NCBI RefSeq assembly: GCF_000520955.1
Contig: NZ_JACC01000012.1
Span: forward strand, 62,001 to 126,000
From: Aquimarina pacifica
GTDB taxonomy: Bacteria > Bacteroidota > Bacteroidia > Flavobacteriales > Flavobacteriaceae
Length of the DNA stretch: 64,000 bases
Reading direction: 5' to 3'
In this document: in pieces, positions 1 to 8,639 of the stretch
Layout of the letters: each line of letters starts with the position of its first letter
Position numbering within the stretch: position 1 is the stretch's first letter
The notes under the pieces: model-generated
The model's database searches: none
Told to the model about the DNA's origin: nothing
The model's input: only the letters and a program-made list of their open reading frames with translations
Made by a program: the position numbers and the translations under genes

Positions 1-700
1 TACAAATGATAACTACATTATCATTATTATCTCTAAGTAACTCGAGCTCGTATTCTTTCCAACCAATTAAGGCTTTATCTATCATTACCTCATGAATCGG
101 AGAAATCTCTAATCCTCGAGTAAGTAATTCATCAAAATCTTCTTCTTTATAAACGATAGATGCACCATCACCACCCAAAGTATAGGACGCTCTGATTACT
201 AAAGGAAACCCAAACTGCTGAGCAATTTCTTTCCCTTTTAAATAAGAATTAGCTGTAGCCTGAGGAGCCATTGGAATTCCAATTTTGATCATCAACTCTC
301 TAAATTGCTCACGATCCTCAGTAATATTAATTGCATCGATATCCACTCCTATGATTTCTACATCAAAATCTTTCCAGATTCCTTTTTCATCAGCTTCGAT
401 ACAAAGATTTAATGCTGTTTGCCCTCCCATAGTTGGCAACACTGCATCAATTTGCGGATGCTCTTTCAAAATCTCAATGATAGATTTTGTGTTCAATGGC
501 TTAAGATACACATGATCTGCCATTGAAGGATCCGTCATAATTGTAGCTGGATTCGAATTAATTAAAATCGTTTCTATCCCATCTTCTCTCAAGGAGCGTA
601 AAGCCTGTGTTCCTGAATAATCAAATTCACATGCTTGACCAATAACAATTGGTCCCGATCCGATAATTAGTATACTCTTTAGTTTTTTGTTTTTAGGCAT
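1..700 (-). CDS. carB: Carbamoyl-phosphate synthase large subunit, N-terminal part (partial)
   Basis: This is the amino-terminal third of the large subunit that makes carbamoyl phosphate from glutamine-derived ammonia, bicarbonate and ATP for pyrimidine and arginine synthesis. Translation from the ATG at 700 opens MPKNKKLKSILIIGSGPIVI, followed by GQACEFDYSGTQA, then PTMGGQTALN and ASYTLGGDGAS, which are classic CarB ATP-grasp signatures. The remaining part, including the second synthetase half and the regulatory domain, lies off the left edge. It is separated from rpmH by a terminator, so it has its own promoter. No defect is visible in the part present. Confidence 0.97.
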   Translation of the reverse strand, partial: MPKNKKLKSILIIGSGPIVIGQACEFDYSGTQALRSLREDGIETILINSNPATIMTDPSMADHVYLKPLNTKSIIEILKEHPQIDAVLPTMGGQTALNLCIEADEKGIWKDFDVEIIGVDIDAINITEDREQFRELMIKIGIPMAPQATANSYLKGKEIAQQFGFPLVIRASYTLGGDGASIVYKEEDFDELLTRGLEISPIHEVMIDKALIGWKEYELELLRDNNDNVVIIC

Positions 701-743
701 GTAATAAAAGTATTGGCGTTGTATTAAATTTTGTACCAGATAT

Positions 744-776
744 AAAAAAAGGCGTTACTTCTAAAAGTAACACCTT
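744..776 (-). terminator. Rho-independent terminator after rpmH
   Basis: Read on the minus strand, AAGGTGTTACTTTTAGAAGTAACGCC-type arms form a stem of about 10 bp with a short loop, followed directly by seven T residues. It sits between rpmH and carB and explains their separate transcription. Confidence 0.85.
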
Positions 777-799
777 AAATATTTTAATCCACACTTGCA

Positions 800-958
800 T
801 TAGTGCTTATGTCTTAACTCTGAAGAAACAGATAGCTTCTTTCTTCCCTTTGCTCTTCTACGAGCTAACACCTTTCTACCATTTGCAGAAGCCATACGCT
901 CTCTGAAACCGTGTTTGTTTTTTCTCTTTCTCTTCGATGGTTGAAACGTTCTTTTCAT
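800..958 (-). CDS. rpmH: 50S ribosomal protein L34
   Basis: A 52-residue basic protein beginning [18 protein letters not shown] and ending ELRHKH. The family signature FQPSxxKRxxxHGFRxRM, then GRKVLxxRRxKGRKxL, is complete. L34 is a small component of the large ribosomal subunit near the peptide exit region. The length matches the usual 44-53 residues in Bacteroidota. It has its own promoter upstream and a strong terminator downstream, so it is a monocistronic unit. Confidence 0.97.
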   Translation of the reverse strand: MKRTFQPSKRKRKNKHGFRERMASANGRKVLARRRAKGRKKLSVSSELRHKH

Positions 959-1032
959 TGCTATCTATATTTGTATATCTTCTTGAAATATCTAAACTTA
1001 ATCTTTCGAGAACTTCTTCTCAAAACTGCGGG

Positions 1033-1062
1033 CAAATATACAAAGAGTTTTTACTTTGACAA
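1033..1062 (-). promoter_or_regulatory. rpmH promoter (Bacteroidota type)
   Basis: On the minus strand TTG (1062-1060), 19 nt, then TATATTTG (1040-1033) matches the Bacteroidota primary-sigma consensus TTG-N19/20-TAnnTTTG. The leader is about 70 nt. This housekeeping promoter is a useful internal reference for the array promoters at 15.8-18.5 kb, which share the same TATATTTG box. Confidence 0.8.
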
Positions 1063-1131
1063 ACGTAATTATGAAATTATTTTTATTTGTTTTTATTACC
1101 TTTGCGCCTACTTAATAAATAATCCTTTTCA

Positions 1132-1647
1132 ATGTACAATAAAAATATAAAACTAGTATTAGCAACAATCGTTTTTGGAGTAGCCATATGGCAAATAATA
1201 GACGGATATGTAGGTAATGGCATCCTCTTAATTTTTCTAGCTGCTATTTTTGTATTTTTATATTTTAAAAACGAACTCATCTTAATGTCTTTTTTACGTT
1301 TACGAAAACAAGATATGGATGGCGCTCAGAAATGGTTGAATAAAATTAAAAATCCAAAAAGCGCTCTTGTTACTAAACAAGAAGGATATTACAACTACCT
1401 TCATGGCATTATACTTTCACAGACAAATATCACACAAGCAGAAAAGTATCTTAAAAAAGCTGTCAAATTAGGATTATCTATGGATCATGATCTTGCTGCC
1501 GCAAAACTTAATCTAGCTGGCATTGCTATGACAAAAAGACGTAAAAGAGAAGCGCAAATGCTGCTAACAGAAGCAAAAAAATTAGATAAAAATAATATGC
1601 TAAAGGATCAAATAACAATGATGAAACAGCAAATGAAGAAATTTTAG
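1132..1647 (+). CDS. Membrane-anchored tetratricopeptide-repeat protein
   Basis: A 171-residue protein with two hydrophobic segments (about residues 7-24 and 30-46) separated by a short glycine-containing turn. A cytoplasmic helical domain follows, with TPR-like spacing (roughly 85-165: a YYNYLHGIILSQ helix, AEKYLKKAVKLG, AAKLNLAGIAM, EAQMLLTEAKKL). TPR domains mediate protein contacts; the partner is not evident. It diverges from rpmH, and a TACCTTTG box at 1097-1104 may be its -7 element. No enzymatic motif is present. Confidence 0.75.
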   Translation: MYNKNIKLVLATIVFGVAIWQIIDGYVGNGILLIFLAAIFVFLYFKNELILMSFLRLRKQDMDGAQKWLNKIKNPKSALVTKQEGYYNYLHGIILSQTNITQAEKYLKKAVKLGLSMDHDLAAAKLNLAGIAMTKRRKREAQMLLTEAKKLDKNNMLKDQITMMKQQMKKF

Positions 1648-1798
1648 GCATACTAATTGCACCAGAAATTACGTTAAACTATTTTACAATAGCTATTTAC
1701 CTTTAAAAGCGTTAATTAATGGTGTAAACTTAAATTTCATACCTGAAAAATGTTTTTTTGAAGGCATTGTAGTATTTTAGCTACCATAATATATCCCA

Positions 1799-2578
1799 AT
1801 GAAGAAATTTTTAATATCAGGAATACTTATTTTTTTTACCATTAATTCTTTTGCTCAGGAAGAAAGAAAAATACCATTTTCAGTCGCTATTTCCTCACAT
1901 ATTGTAAAATACAATCAAAAAATTGATGCTGCATATCAGGATAAAGATCTTGAAAGAGCTGAATTTCTTTTTGACTCATTGGTAGTAAACCATTTAAGTG
2001 GCACATATATGGATAACTTTAATGTATATCCATTAAAAGGAGAACCTATATCATTAGAAGAATACGAAAAACCCATTTTTCTTATCACTTATGCCTCTTG
2101 GTGTGTACCTGGAATAGGAGAAATACCTGCATTAAATGACTTAGTGGATAAATTTCATGATCAAATTGATTTTGTTGTTCTTTTCTGGGACAATAAAGAA
2201 AATCTGAAAGAAAAAATAAGAGAATACACAGAAAACATACAATTGGTGCATATTGACGAAAAAACCAATCAAGACTCTTATATAATTAATAAACTAAAGC
2301 ACGCGTTAGGCTTCCCTATGATGTATTTTATTGATGAAAATAAAGAAATTTTAGACATTAGGAAGATTGTTACGCACCATTCAAGCGAGACTCTTAGTAA
2401 CTCCTACAACATTCACTTCAATTCATTATCAAAAGGCGTTTCGCTATTAATAGCAAACCTCGACACTCCTGAAGAAAACGAAGAAGATACACGGACTGAC
2501 GAAGAACGAGATATTGATCGGGAATTTGAGCAATATGAAAGGGAACGCGATTCTCTAAATAGCATAAGAGATAATTAA
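1799..2578 (+). CDS. Secreted thioredoxin-fold protein lacking the second active-site cysteine
   Basis: The protein has 259 residues and a signal peptide (MKKFLISGILIFF, ending near SFAQ at residues 17-20). A TlpA/thioredoxin-like fold follows: strand PIFLITYAS, active-site region W101-C102-V-P-G105, then EIPALNDL, strand FVVLFW, and the cis-proline loop GFPMMYFID around 171-179. The usual WCxxC motif has only the first cysteine; the second position is Gly105-Ile, so normal disulfide exchange is not expected. The C-terminal 35 residues are strongly charged (EENEEDTRTDEER). It sits alone on the plus strand. Possible roles are a non-redox chaperone or a single-cysteine peroxidase-like protein. 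Confidence 0.7.
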   Translation: MKKFLISGILIFFTINSFAQEERKIPFSVAISSHIVKYNQKIDAAYQDKDLERAEFLFDSLVVNHLSGTYMDNFNVYPLKGEPISLEEYEKPIFLITYASWCVPGIGEIPALNDLVDKFHDQIDFVVLFWDNKENLKEKIREYTENIQLVHIDEKTNQDSYIINKLKHALGFPMMYFIDENKEILDIRKIVTHHSSETLSNSYNIHFNSLSKGVSLLIANLDTPEENEEDTRTDEERDIDREFEQYERERDSLNSIRDN

Positions 2579-2582
2579 TAAA

Positions 2583-2963
2583 TTATTTCCCTGAAATCAT
2601 CTTAAGAGCTACTAATAGTAAAACTCCGCCAAAAATCTTTTTTAACAAGGCTTGATTTATAGAAATCGCAAGCTTACTACCTATATACCCTCCTACTATA
2701 AAGCACACAGCTATTATTACAGCATATTTCCAATTTACATAACCTTCTTGATAATAGTTATATGCGGCTAGCAGTGTAACTGGCACAGCTAATACAGCGA
2801 GACTGGTGCCTTGTGCCTCTAATTGAGAGAAATTAACCCATAATATCAAGAGAGGTATCATAACAACACTACCTCCTATGCCTAGAGTACCACTAAAAAA
2901 ACCAGCCAATAAACCGATCAAGATAAGAGAAATCAATATAGATGTATTCATCTGCTTATTCAT
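2583..2963 (-). CDS. Half-size TauE/SafE-family membrane protein
   Basis: A 126-residue, very hydrophobic protein with about four membrane helices. It contains the family motif GFFSGTLGIGGSVVMIPLLI (residues about 21-40) and a second GGYIGSKLAISIN stretch. TauE/SafE proteins export or import sulfite, sulfoacetate and related anions. Full-length members have about 250 residues made of two such repeats, so this is a single repeat that would have to dimerise. No partner half is adjacent. The ATG at 2963 is followed by a second ATG at codon 5 that could also serve. Confidence 0.75.
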   Translation of the reverse strand: MNKQMNTSILISLILIGLLAGFFSGTLGIGGSVVMIPLLILWVNFSQLEAQGTSLAVLAVPVTLLAAYNYYQEGYVNWKYAVIIAVCFIVGGYIGSKLAISINQALLKKIFGGVLLLVALKMISGK

Positions 2964-3167
2964 ATTAAACCTAATGTAGAAATAGGCTAAAATAACAGTA
3001 ATTACAATTTGATCATAGTTATTTATTTAATTATATCTAATAACAACATCTCAAAACAAAGATCAAAGAGTATATTGCAATGTAAAAAAACGTGTTCTCA
3101 CAACTTTTAATACAAACAAGCAGAAGTCAAAAATGGAATAAAAAAGTTACTGATAAAAAAACAACTG

Positions 3168-4115
3168 TTATTGTCCTACACCTGTTTTATAGTACCCTTC
3201 TCTCGGAATTTTAATCAAATATTCTTTCCCTCCATAGTTATTAAGGTGATCCTCTCGCAACCAAGGGTTATGTAACTTTAATATTTTATAATTAATATTA
3301 TGCTGTGCAGCAAATTTTGTAAAATCCGTTATAGGCTCATCTACTAGTACACTGAAAGTAGGTATATGGCTATATAAATCTTCATTACTAAAATTAAAAC
3401 CATATTTTTTAGGGTTGCTTAAAATCTCCTTTAAGGCAACTATTCTAAAAACATACCTCCCTGTTTCCTGCCCTAATAAAAGATCATAATAAGTAGAAAC
3501 ATTTTGTTTTGTTAGCCTTTTATTAATACCTCCACTACCTGCATTATACGCTGCTGCCGCCAGAGTCCAGGAACCAAATCTTTCTTTTGCCTTTTTCAAA
3601 TACTTACATGCAACTTCTGTTGATTTTTCGATATGATACCTTTCATCTACATTCTCATTCACTTCAAGTCCATATTCTTTTGCAGTACCTTTTAAAATTT
3701 GCCAAAATCCGGTAGCCCTAGCAGGAGAAACTGCTTGAGTCAAACCACTTTCGATCACAGCAAGATATTTAAAATCTTCTGGAACACCATTTTCTTTGAG
3801 AATAGACTCTATTAGAGGAAAGTATTTATTTGCGCGTTTAAAAAGAAGTAAACCATTAGATTGCCAATAGGTATTAACTAACAACTCTCTATCCATCCTT
3901 TCTTTAATATCAGGATTCTCAATAGGTACTAATTCTCCAGCAAAATTGAGATTATCAGGCATAGGTATTGCATACACATTATAATCATTTATCAAATTTT
4001 CCTCGAAAACTTCTTGTTCTACAGGCTTTTTAGGTTCTTCCTGTGTGGCGTTTACTAAAATTCCGAACGTAAACAAAATACCCAATAGGGCTAAAATTTT
4101 TTTAATCATTTTCAT
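3168..4115 (-). CDS. Lytic transglycosylase domain protein (MltD-like)
   Basis: The start is placed at MKMIKKILALLG because this gives a proper signal peptide and removes the overlap with the upstream gene. The SLT catalytic domain runs from about residue 75 to 230: the catalytic Glu sits in VIESGLTQ (near residue 122), followed by ATGFWQILKGTAKEYGL, DERYHIEKSTEVACKYLKK and AAAYNAGSGG. Such enzymes cleave the MurNAc-GlcNAc bond of peptidoglycan to give 1,6-anhydro products. The C-terminal 70 residues resemble the linker to LysM in MltD-type proteins but no complete LysM is obvious. Periplasmic or outer-membrane location is inferred. Confidence 0.88.
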   Translation of the reverse strand: MKMIKKILALLGILFTFGILVNATQEEPKKPVEQEVFEENLINDYNVYAIPMPDNLNFAGELVPIENPDIKERMDRELLVNTYWQSNGLLLFKRANKYFPLIESILKENGVPEDFKYLAVIESGLTQAVSPARATGFWQILKGTAKEYGLEVNENVDERYHIEKSTEVACKYLKKAKERFGSWTLAAAAYNAGSGGINKRLTKQNVSTYYDLLLGQETGRYVFRIVALKEILSNPKKYGFNFSNEDLYSHIPTFSVLVDEPITDFTKFAAQHNINYKILKLHNPWLREDHLNNYGGKEYLIKIPREGYYKTGVGQ

Positions 4116-4182
4116 TTCTTGGTAGATTTTATTGGGGAATAAAATATAATTTACACAATATACGTAAAAACTTAACTTAATG

Positions 4183-4848
4183 CTAGTTATCCTCAATTAT
4201 TTCAGGTAAATTTTCTATAAACCATTTTGCTCGATTTATAATCATAACATGAGTTCCCCCCGCTACAATAATACAATCTTTTATATTAGAAACAGGAAAA
4301 ATAATATCATTATCACCATGAATATGTACAAGCCCCTTGGGTGGTTTTTCTTGATCCCAACAAACCATTTTCTCTATAGCCCAATCCAAATACACTTTAT
4401 CATTAACGGACAAATACTTTTGATAAAGTGCGGCTCTTTTTTTAGCGAAGTCTCCCAAAGCTAATTTTTCCCAATCATCAATTTTAGAAATCATTCCTGT
4501 CGGCACTAACTTATACGCTTTTGTAGCCCGAGCAATTTTCATTCGTTTTGGCAATTCGAACTTACTTTTGACACTCGAAATAATGATAAGTTTTTTAAGC
4601 TTTAGGAATCTGCTCATTTCCTGAACGATTAACCCTCCAAAAGAAACTCCTATTAAAACACAATTTTCGTGCATCACATCTTCACACATCCTTTTTGCAT
4701 ACTTTTCTACCGACTCATTTTTAGAAGGGATTTTCCAGGCGAGTGTATGCACAATATATCGGTCTGACGGAAGCTTGATGAAATCAAATATAGAAACATC
4801 TGCCGCCATTCCTGGCATAAAATAAACATGGGTAACTTCCTGCTGCAT
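4183..4848 (-). CDS. Alpha/beta hydrolase
   Basis: The start is set at MQQEVTHVYFMPG; an upstream TTG at 4908 falls inside a likely promoter (TAATTTTG on the minus strand, 4913-4906). The nucleophile elbow GVSFGG places Ser at about residue 69. HGDNDIIFP carries the probable acid and GGTHVMI the catalytic His. The protein has about 221 residues, no signal peptide and a compact cap. The substrate is unknown; the family covers esterases, lipases and thioesterases. It may be co-transcribed with the downstream lytic transglycosylase (67 bp gap). Confidence 0.8.
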   Translation of the reverse strand: MQQEVTHVYFMPGMAADVSIFDFIKLPSDRYIVHTLAWKIPSKNESVEKYAKRMCEDVMHENCVLIGVSFGGLIVQEMSRFLKLKKLIIISSVKSKFELPKRMKIARATKAYKLVPTGMISKIDDWEKLALGDFAKKRAALYQKYLSVNDKVYLDWAIEKMVCWDQEKPPKGLVHIHGDNDIIFPVSNIKDCIIVAGGTHVMIINRAKWFIENLPEIIEDN

Positions 4849-5127
4849 AGGTATTTTAACAGTACATATTAAGTTTAAACTCCTAATTTCATTATCTTTG
4901 TGTTTCAAAATTATAGTATTCCTATTTTAGAAAAAAGAAATAATAAATTAATTTTTATTTTAAGAACAACAAAAAATAACATCAATTAGCCAAATATTGT
5001 CAGAATTGAAATCATTTTTTTGACGTTTCGTTTTTAATATTTTGAGACTTAAATAGATAATATAGAAGAACCAACCCTATAACGCCCTCGTAGGTATCCA
5101 AAATGATCATTGAATAATTTTATAAAT

Positions 5128-5439
5128 ATGGAGAATATGAATGCCGTTGAACTAGAAATTATCGACAACGAATTTCTAAGACAATTCGAAACCATGATTG
5201 ATGGTAAAAAGGCTAAAATAGAATACGCCTTGCAAGAAAGAAAAGTTTTTCTTACCAAACTTATCATGAATGAAGAGCACCTTGAAAAAGGATATGAGCA
5301 GGATTTTATTATCGCTGTTTTTAATGTAATTGAAGAACGCAATATCAAACTAGTCCCTACAAGCCCTATTATTGCTAAGTTTATGCGAAAAAATCGTAGA
5401 AAATATAAAAATCTGCTTCCGGTTGGGATTAATATTTAG
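5128..5439 (+). CDS. GNAT-like N-acetyltransferase (YjdJ / GCN5-related type)
   Basis: A small protein of about 103 residues starting MENMNAVELEIID. The pattern FLRQFETMIDGKKAKIEYALQ, a strand carrying KVFLTKLIMNE, then FIIAVFNVIEERNIKLVPTSPIIAKFMRKN fits the short acetyltransferase family in which the second half (P-T/C-P/S-F) closes the CoA site. The usual H/G-rich CoA motif is weak, so the call is tentative. It stands alone with a hairpin downstream. Confidence 0.65.
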   Translation: MENMNAVELEIIDNEFLRQFETMIDGKKAKIEYALQERKVFLTKLIMNEEHLEKGYEQDFIIAVFNVIEERNIKLVPTSPIIAKFMRKNRRKYKNLLPVGINI

Positions 5440-5446
5440 TTTAGTG

Positions 5447-5480
5447 AGAAGAAATATACATTTAATAGTGTATTTCTTCT
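5447..5480 (+). terminator. Likely terminator of the GNAT-like gene
   Basis: A 13-bp stem (AGAAGAAATATAC with GTGTATTTCTTCT, one G-U pair) closes an 8-nt loop just after the stop codon and is followed by TTATTCTT. The U-tract is imperfect. Confidence 0.55.
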
Positions 5481-5531
5481 TATTCTTAAATTAATCACTA
5501 GCATCACTATCGCATTAAAAAACTAGTTTTC

Positions 5532-6842
5532 TTACAATAACCTAAACCTTACAACACCTTCATCATCAATTTCTTTCAGAATTATTTCATGTAAAGTATT
5601 AACATACTCTGGATTCCATGGCATTTTTACCTTGACATAGTTCTCAGTAAACCCATAAATATATCCTTCCTTATTTTCAGACTCAAAAAGCACAGTCCTT
5701 TTTGTTCCGAGTTGATTTTCATAAAAATGTCTTCTCTTCTTAACAGATAAGCCACGCAACATCTTACTTCTCTTTTTACGAACACCTTGAGGAACAACTC
5801 CACCTAACTCAGCAGCAACGGTATTCTCTCTCTCTGAATATGTAAATACATGCAAATACGAAATATCTAATTGTGATAAGAAATTATACGTGTCCAGAAA
5901 GTGATCATCTGTTTCACCTGGGAAACCGACAATGACATCAACACCTATACATGCGTGAGGCATCACTTCTTTAATTTTTTGAACCCTCTCAACATAGACA
6001 TCACTAAGATACCTTCGCCTCATGAGTTTTAGAATTTCATCGTTTCCAGATTGTAAAGGAATATGAAAATGAGGAACAAAAGTTCGTGATTTTGAAACAA
6101 AATCAATAGTTTCTGTTTTTAACAAATTAGGTTCTATAGAAGAAATTCTTAACCTTTCTATCCCTTGCACCTTGTCTAATGCCTGTACTAGATCAAAAAA
6201 GGTATGTTCATGCTTTTTATTCCCAAACTCACCTTTACCATAATCCCCGATATTAACGCCTGTAAGCACAATTTCTTTAATCCCTTTTTGTGAAATTTCT
6301 TTTGCATTGCCAAGAACATTTTCTAAGGTATCACTTCTAGAAATCCCTCTAGCTAGAGGAATCGTACAGTATGTACATTTGTAATCACAACCATCCTGAA
6401 CTTTCAAAAAAGCTCTTGTTCGGTCTCCGATAGAATAACTACCCACATAGAAATCAGCTTCTTCTATTTCACAAGAATGTACTTCCCCAAATTCATTTTT
6501 AGAAAGATCATTAATATAGTCTGTAATTTTAAATTTTTCTGTAGCTCCGAGAACCAGATCAACGCCATCTACATCAGCTAACTCTTCTGGTTTTAATTGT
6601 GCATAACAGCCAACTGCAGCTACAAATGCCTCGGGATTTACTTTTTGGGCTTGTTTTACAATAGTCTTAAACCTCTTATCCGCATTTTCGGTAACAGAAC
6701 ATGTATTAATAACATAAATATCAGCTTCTTCTGAGAAATCGACACGATCAAACCCTTCAGCATTAAAACTACGCGCAATAGTAGAGGTTTCCGAAAAATT
6801 CAGTTTACAACCTAATGTATAAAACGCTACTTTTTTTCTCAT
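5532..6842 (-). CDS. mtaB: tRNA t6A37 methylthiotransferase MtaB
   Basis: A radical-SAM methylthiotransferase that converts t6A37 to ms2t6A37 in ANN-decoding tRNAs. The ATG start gives MRKKVAFYTLGCKLN; a GTG nine bases upstream is less likely. The N-terminal UPF0004 domain carries three cluster cysteines (C12, C48, C79). The radical-SAM motif CDYKCTYCTIP supplies C152, C156 and C159. GVDVIVGFPGETDDHF is typical, and the last 60 residues form the TRAM domain. The total of 436 residues is normal. It is monocistronic and convergent with the GNAT-like gene. Confidence 0.93.
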   Translation of the reverse strand: MRKKVAFYTLGCKLNFSETSTIARSFNAEGFDRVDFSEEADIYVINTCSVTENADKRFKTIVKQAQKVNPEAFVAAVGCYAQLKPEELADVDGVDLVLGATEKFKITDYINDLSKNEFGEVHSCEIEEADFYVGSYSIGDRTRAFLKVQDGCDYKCTYCTIPLARGISRSDTLENVLGNAKEISQKGIKEIVLTGVNIGDYGKGEFGNKKHEHTFFDLVQALDKVQGIERLRISSIEPNLLKTETIDFVSKSRTFVPHFHIPLQSGNDEILKLMRRRYLSDVYVERVQKIKEVMPHACIGVDVIVGFPGETDDHFLDTYNFLSQLDISYLHVFTYSERENTVAAELGGVVPQGVRKKRSKMLRGLSVKKRRHFYENQLGTKRTVLFESENKEGYIYGFTENYVKVKMPWNPEYVNTLHEIILKEIDDEGVVRFRLL

Positions 6843-6968
6843 AAAACACACCTGTCATTTCCGTAAAGACAGAAATCTATTTATATTTACCATTAGCAAT
6901 ACTCATATAAGTGAGTCTTCCTATTTTTTCAGGGTGCAAATATACCAACAATAATTCGTTTACTAAAA

Positions 6969-8600
6969 TTGAAAATCTTTCACTATTCTTTTATAATTCG
7001 CTATTTAGCAATATTTTATATTCTTTTCACATTAATCTCCTGCAAAGATTCTTTTAAAGAAAATAGAGATCATCTAGTGTTTAGATACAATGAATACTCT
7101 AACACAGAATCACTAGATCCTGCATTTGCAAGAAACCCGGGTACTATATGGCCTACCAATCAACTATTTAATGGATTGGTACAATTCGATGAGTCATTGC
7201 AAGTATTGCCCGATATTGCAAAAAGTTGGAAAATATCTGATAGTGCTTTGCGATATACATTCACCTTACGTAAGGATGTAAAATTTCATAAACACGCACA
7301 ATTTAAGACTAAGGACAGCACACGATTTGTTGTTGCCAAGGACTTTGTATATAGTTTTAACAGACTCATCGACCCAAAAGTAGCATCTCCCGGCAACTGG
7401 GTTCTAAAATATGTAGAGGAATACCAGGCCTTAAATGATAGTATATTCGAAATCAGATTAAAAAAACCGTTTCCAGCTTTTTTAGGATTAATGAGTATGC
7501 GTTACTGCTCTGTTGTCCCTAAAGAAATTGTAGAATTTTATGGTCCCCTATTTAGATCTAACCCAATAGGAACAGGTCCTTTTAAATTTAAATTATGGGA
7601 AGAAAACGTTAAGCTAGTATTACGCAAGAACGAATTGTACTTTGAAAAAGACGAAAAAGGAAGACAACTCCCCTATCTTGAAGCAGTTGCAATTACTTTT
7701 TTACCAGAAAAGCAAAGTGAATTTTTACAATTTGCAAAAGGAAACCTCGACTTTCTTAATAGCTTAGATGCTTCCTATAAAGATGAATTACTTACACCAA
7801 CAGGAAAATTAAGAGATCACTATAAAAATCGTATTAAAATATCAAAAGGCCCCTATCTTAATTCTGAATACCTAGGATTTTATTTAGACGGAGACACTAA
7901 AGAAATTCAGTCAGAGTATATCAGAAAGGCAGTAAACTATGGTTTTGACCGTCAAAAAATGATTACTTATCTAAAAAATGGTATCGGTATACCTGCCACA
8001 AGTGGATTCATCCCAAAAGGATTACCTGGGTTCAGAAATATCAAAGGATATGACTACAATCCAGAAAAATCCAGAAAATTGATCCAAGCGTATATACAAG
8101 AAACAGGAGATACCAACCCTACAATTCGTATCGCTACAGATTCTAATTACCAAAGTATATGTGAGTTTATACAAAGAGAGCTAGAAAAAATGGGGTTAAC
8201 TGTACTAGTAGATGTTATGCCCCCTCCTACTATTAGAGAAAAAAAATGGTCAGGAGAACTGGATACTTTTAGAGCCAGTTGGATCGCAGATTACCCCGAT
8301 GCCGAAAACTTTTTATCTCCATTTTATAGTAAAAACCACACACCAAATGGTCCAAACTATACTCATTTCAAAAATGACACATTTGATCAACTATACGAGG
8401 AAAGTTTTCTTATAACAGATACCAAAACACGTGAAGAACATTACATCAAAATGGATTCGATAATAGTAGCCAATGCTCCTATTGTTCCCTTATATTATGA
8501 TCAAGTAACACAATTTATTCATAAAAACGTAAAAGGAATGACAACCAATCCTCAGAATCATCTTGTATTAAAACGAGTATGGAAAGAGAAAAGGAAATAG
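6969..8600 (+). CDS. Family 5 extracellular solute-binding lipoprotein (oligopeptide ABC transporter type)
   Basis: A 543-residue protein with a lipoprotein signal ending LISC (Cys25). It then shows SBP-bac-5 hallmarks: EYSNTESLDPAFARN, NGLVQFDESLQVLPDIAKSW, TFTLRKDVKFH, DFVYSFNRL, NPIGTGPFKFK, and a C-terminal DYPDAENFLSPFYSKN. The start codon is TTG; no in-frame ATG keeps the signal peptide. The role is capture of oligopeptides for an ABC importer such as Opp/Dpp, but no permease or ATPase gene is adjacent. It may feed a distant importer or act as a stand-alone binding protein. Confidence 0.88.
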   Translation: MKIFHYSFIIRYLAIFYILFTLISCKDSFKENRDHLVFRYNEYSNTESLDPAFARNPGTIWPTNQLFNGLVQFDESLQVLPDIAKSWKISDSALRYTFTLRKDVKFHKHAQFKTKDSTRFVVAKDFVYSFNRLIDPKVASPGNWVLKYVEEYQALNDSIFEIRLKKPFPAFLGLMSMRYCSVVPKEIVEFYGPLFRSNPIGTGPFKFKLWEENVKLVLRKNELYFEKDEKGRQLPYLEAVAITFLPEKQSEFLQFAKGNLDFLNSLDASYKDELLTPTGKLRDHYKNRIKISKGPYLNSEYLGFYLDGDTKEIQSEYIRKAVNYGFDRQKMITYLKNGIGIPATSGFIPKGLPGFRNIKGYDYNPEKSRKLIQAYIQETGDTNPTIRIATDSNYQSICEFIQRELEKMGLTVLVDVMPPPTIREKKWSGELDTFRASWIADYPDAENFLSPFYSKNHTPNGPNYTHFKNDTFDQLYEESFLITDTKTREEHYIKMDSIIVANAPIVPLYYDQVTQFIHKNVKGMTTNPQNHLVLKRVWKEKRK

Positions 8601-8639
8601 CATCTATATTACATTGCAAAAGACTTAAAAAGAAACTAT

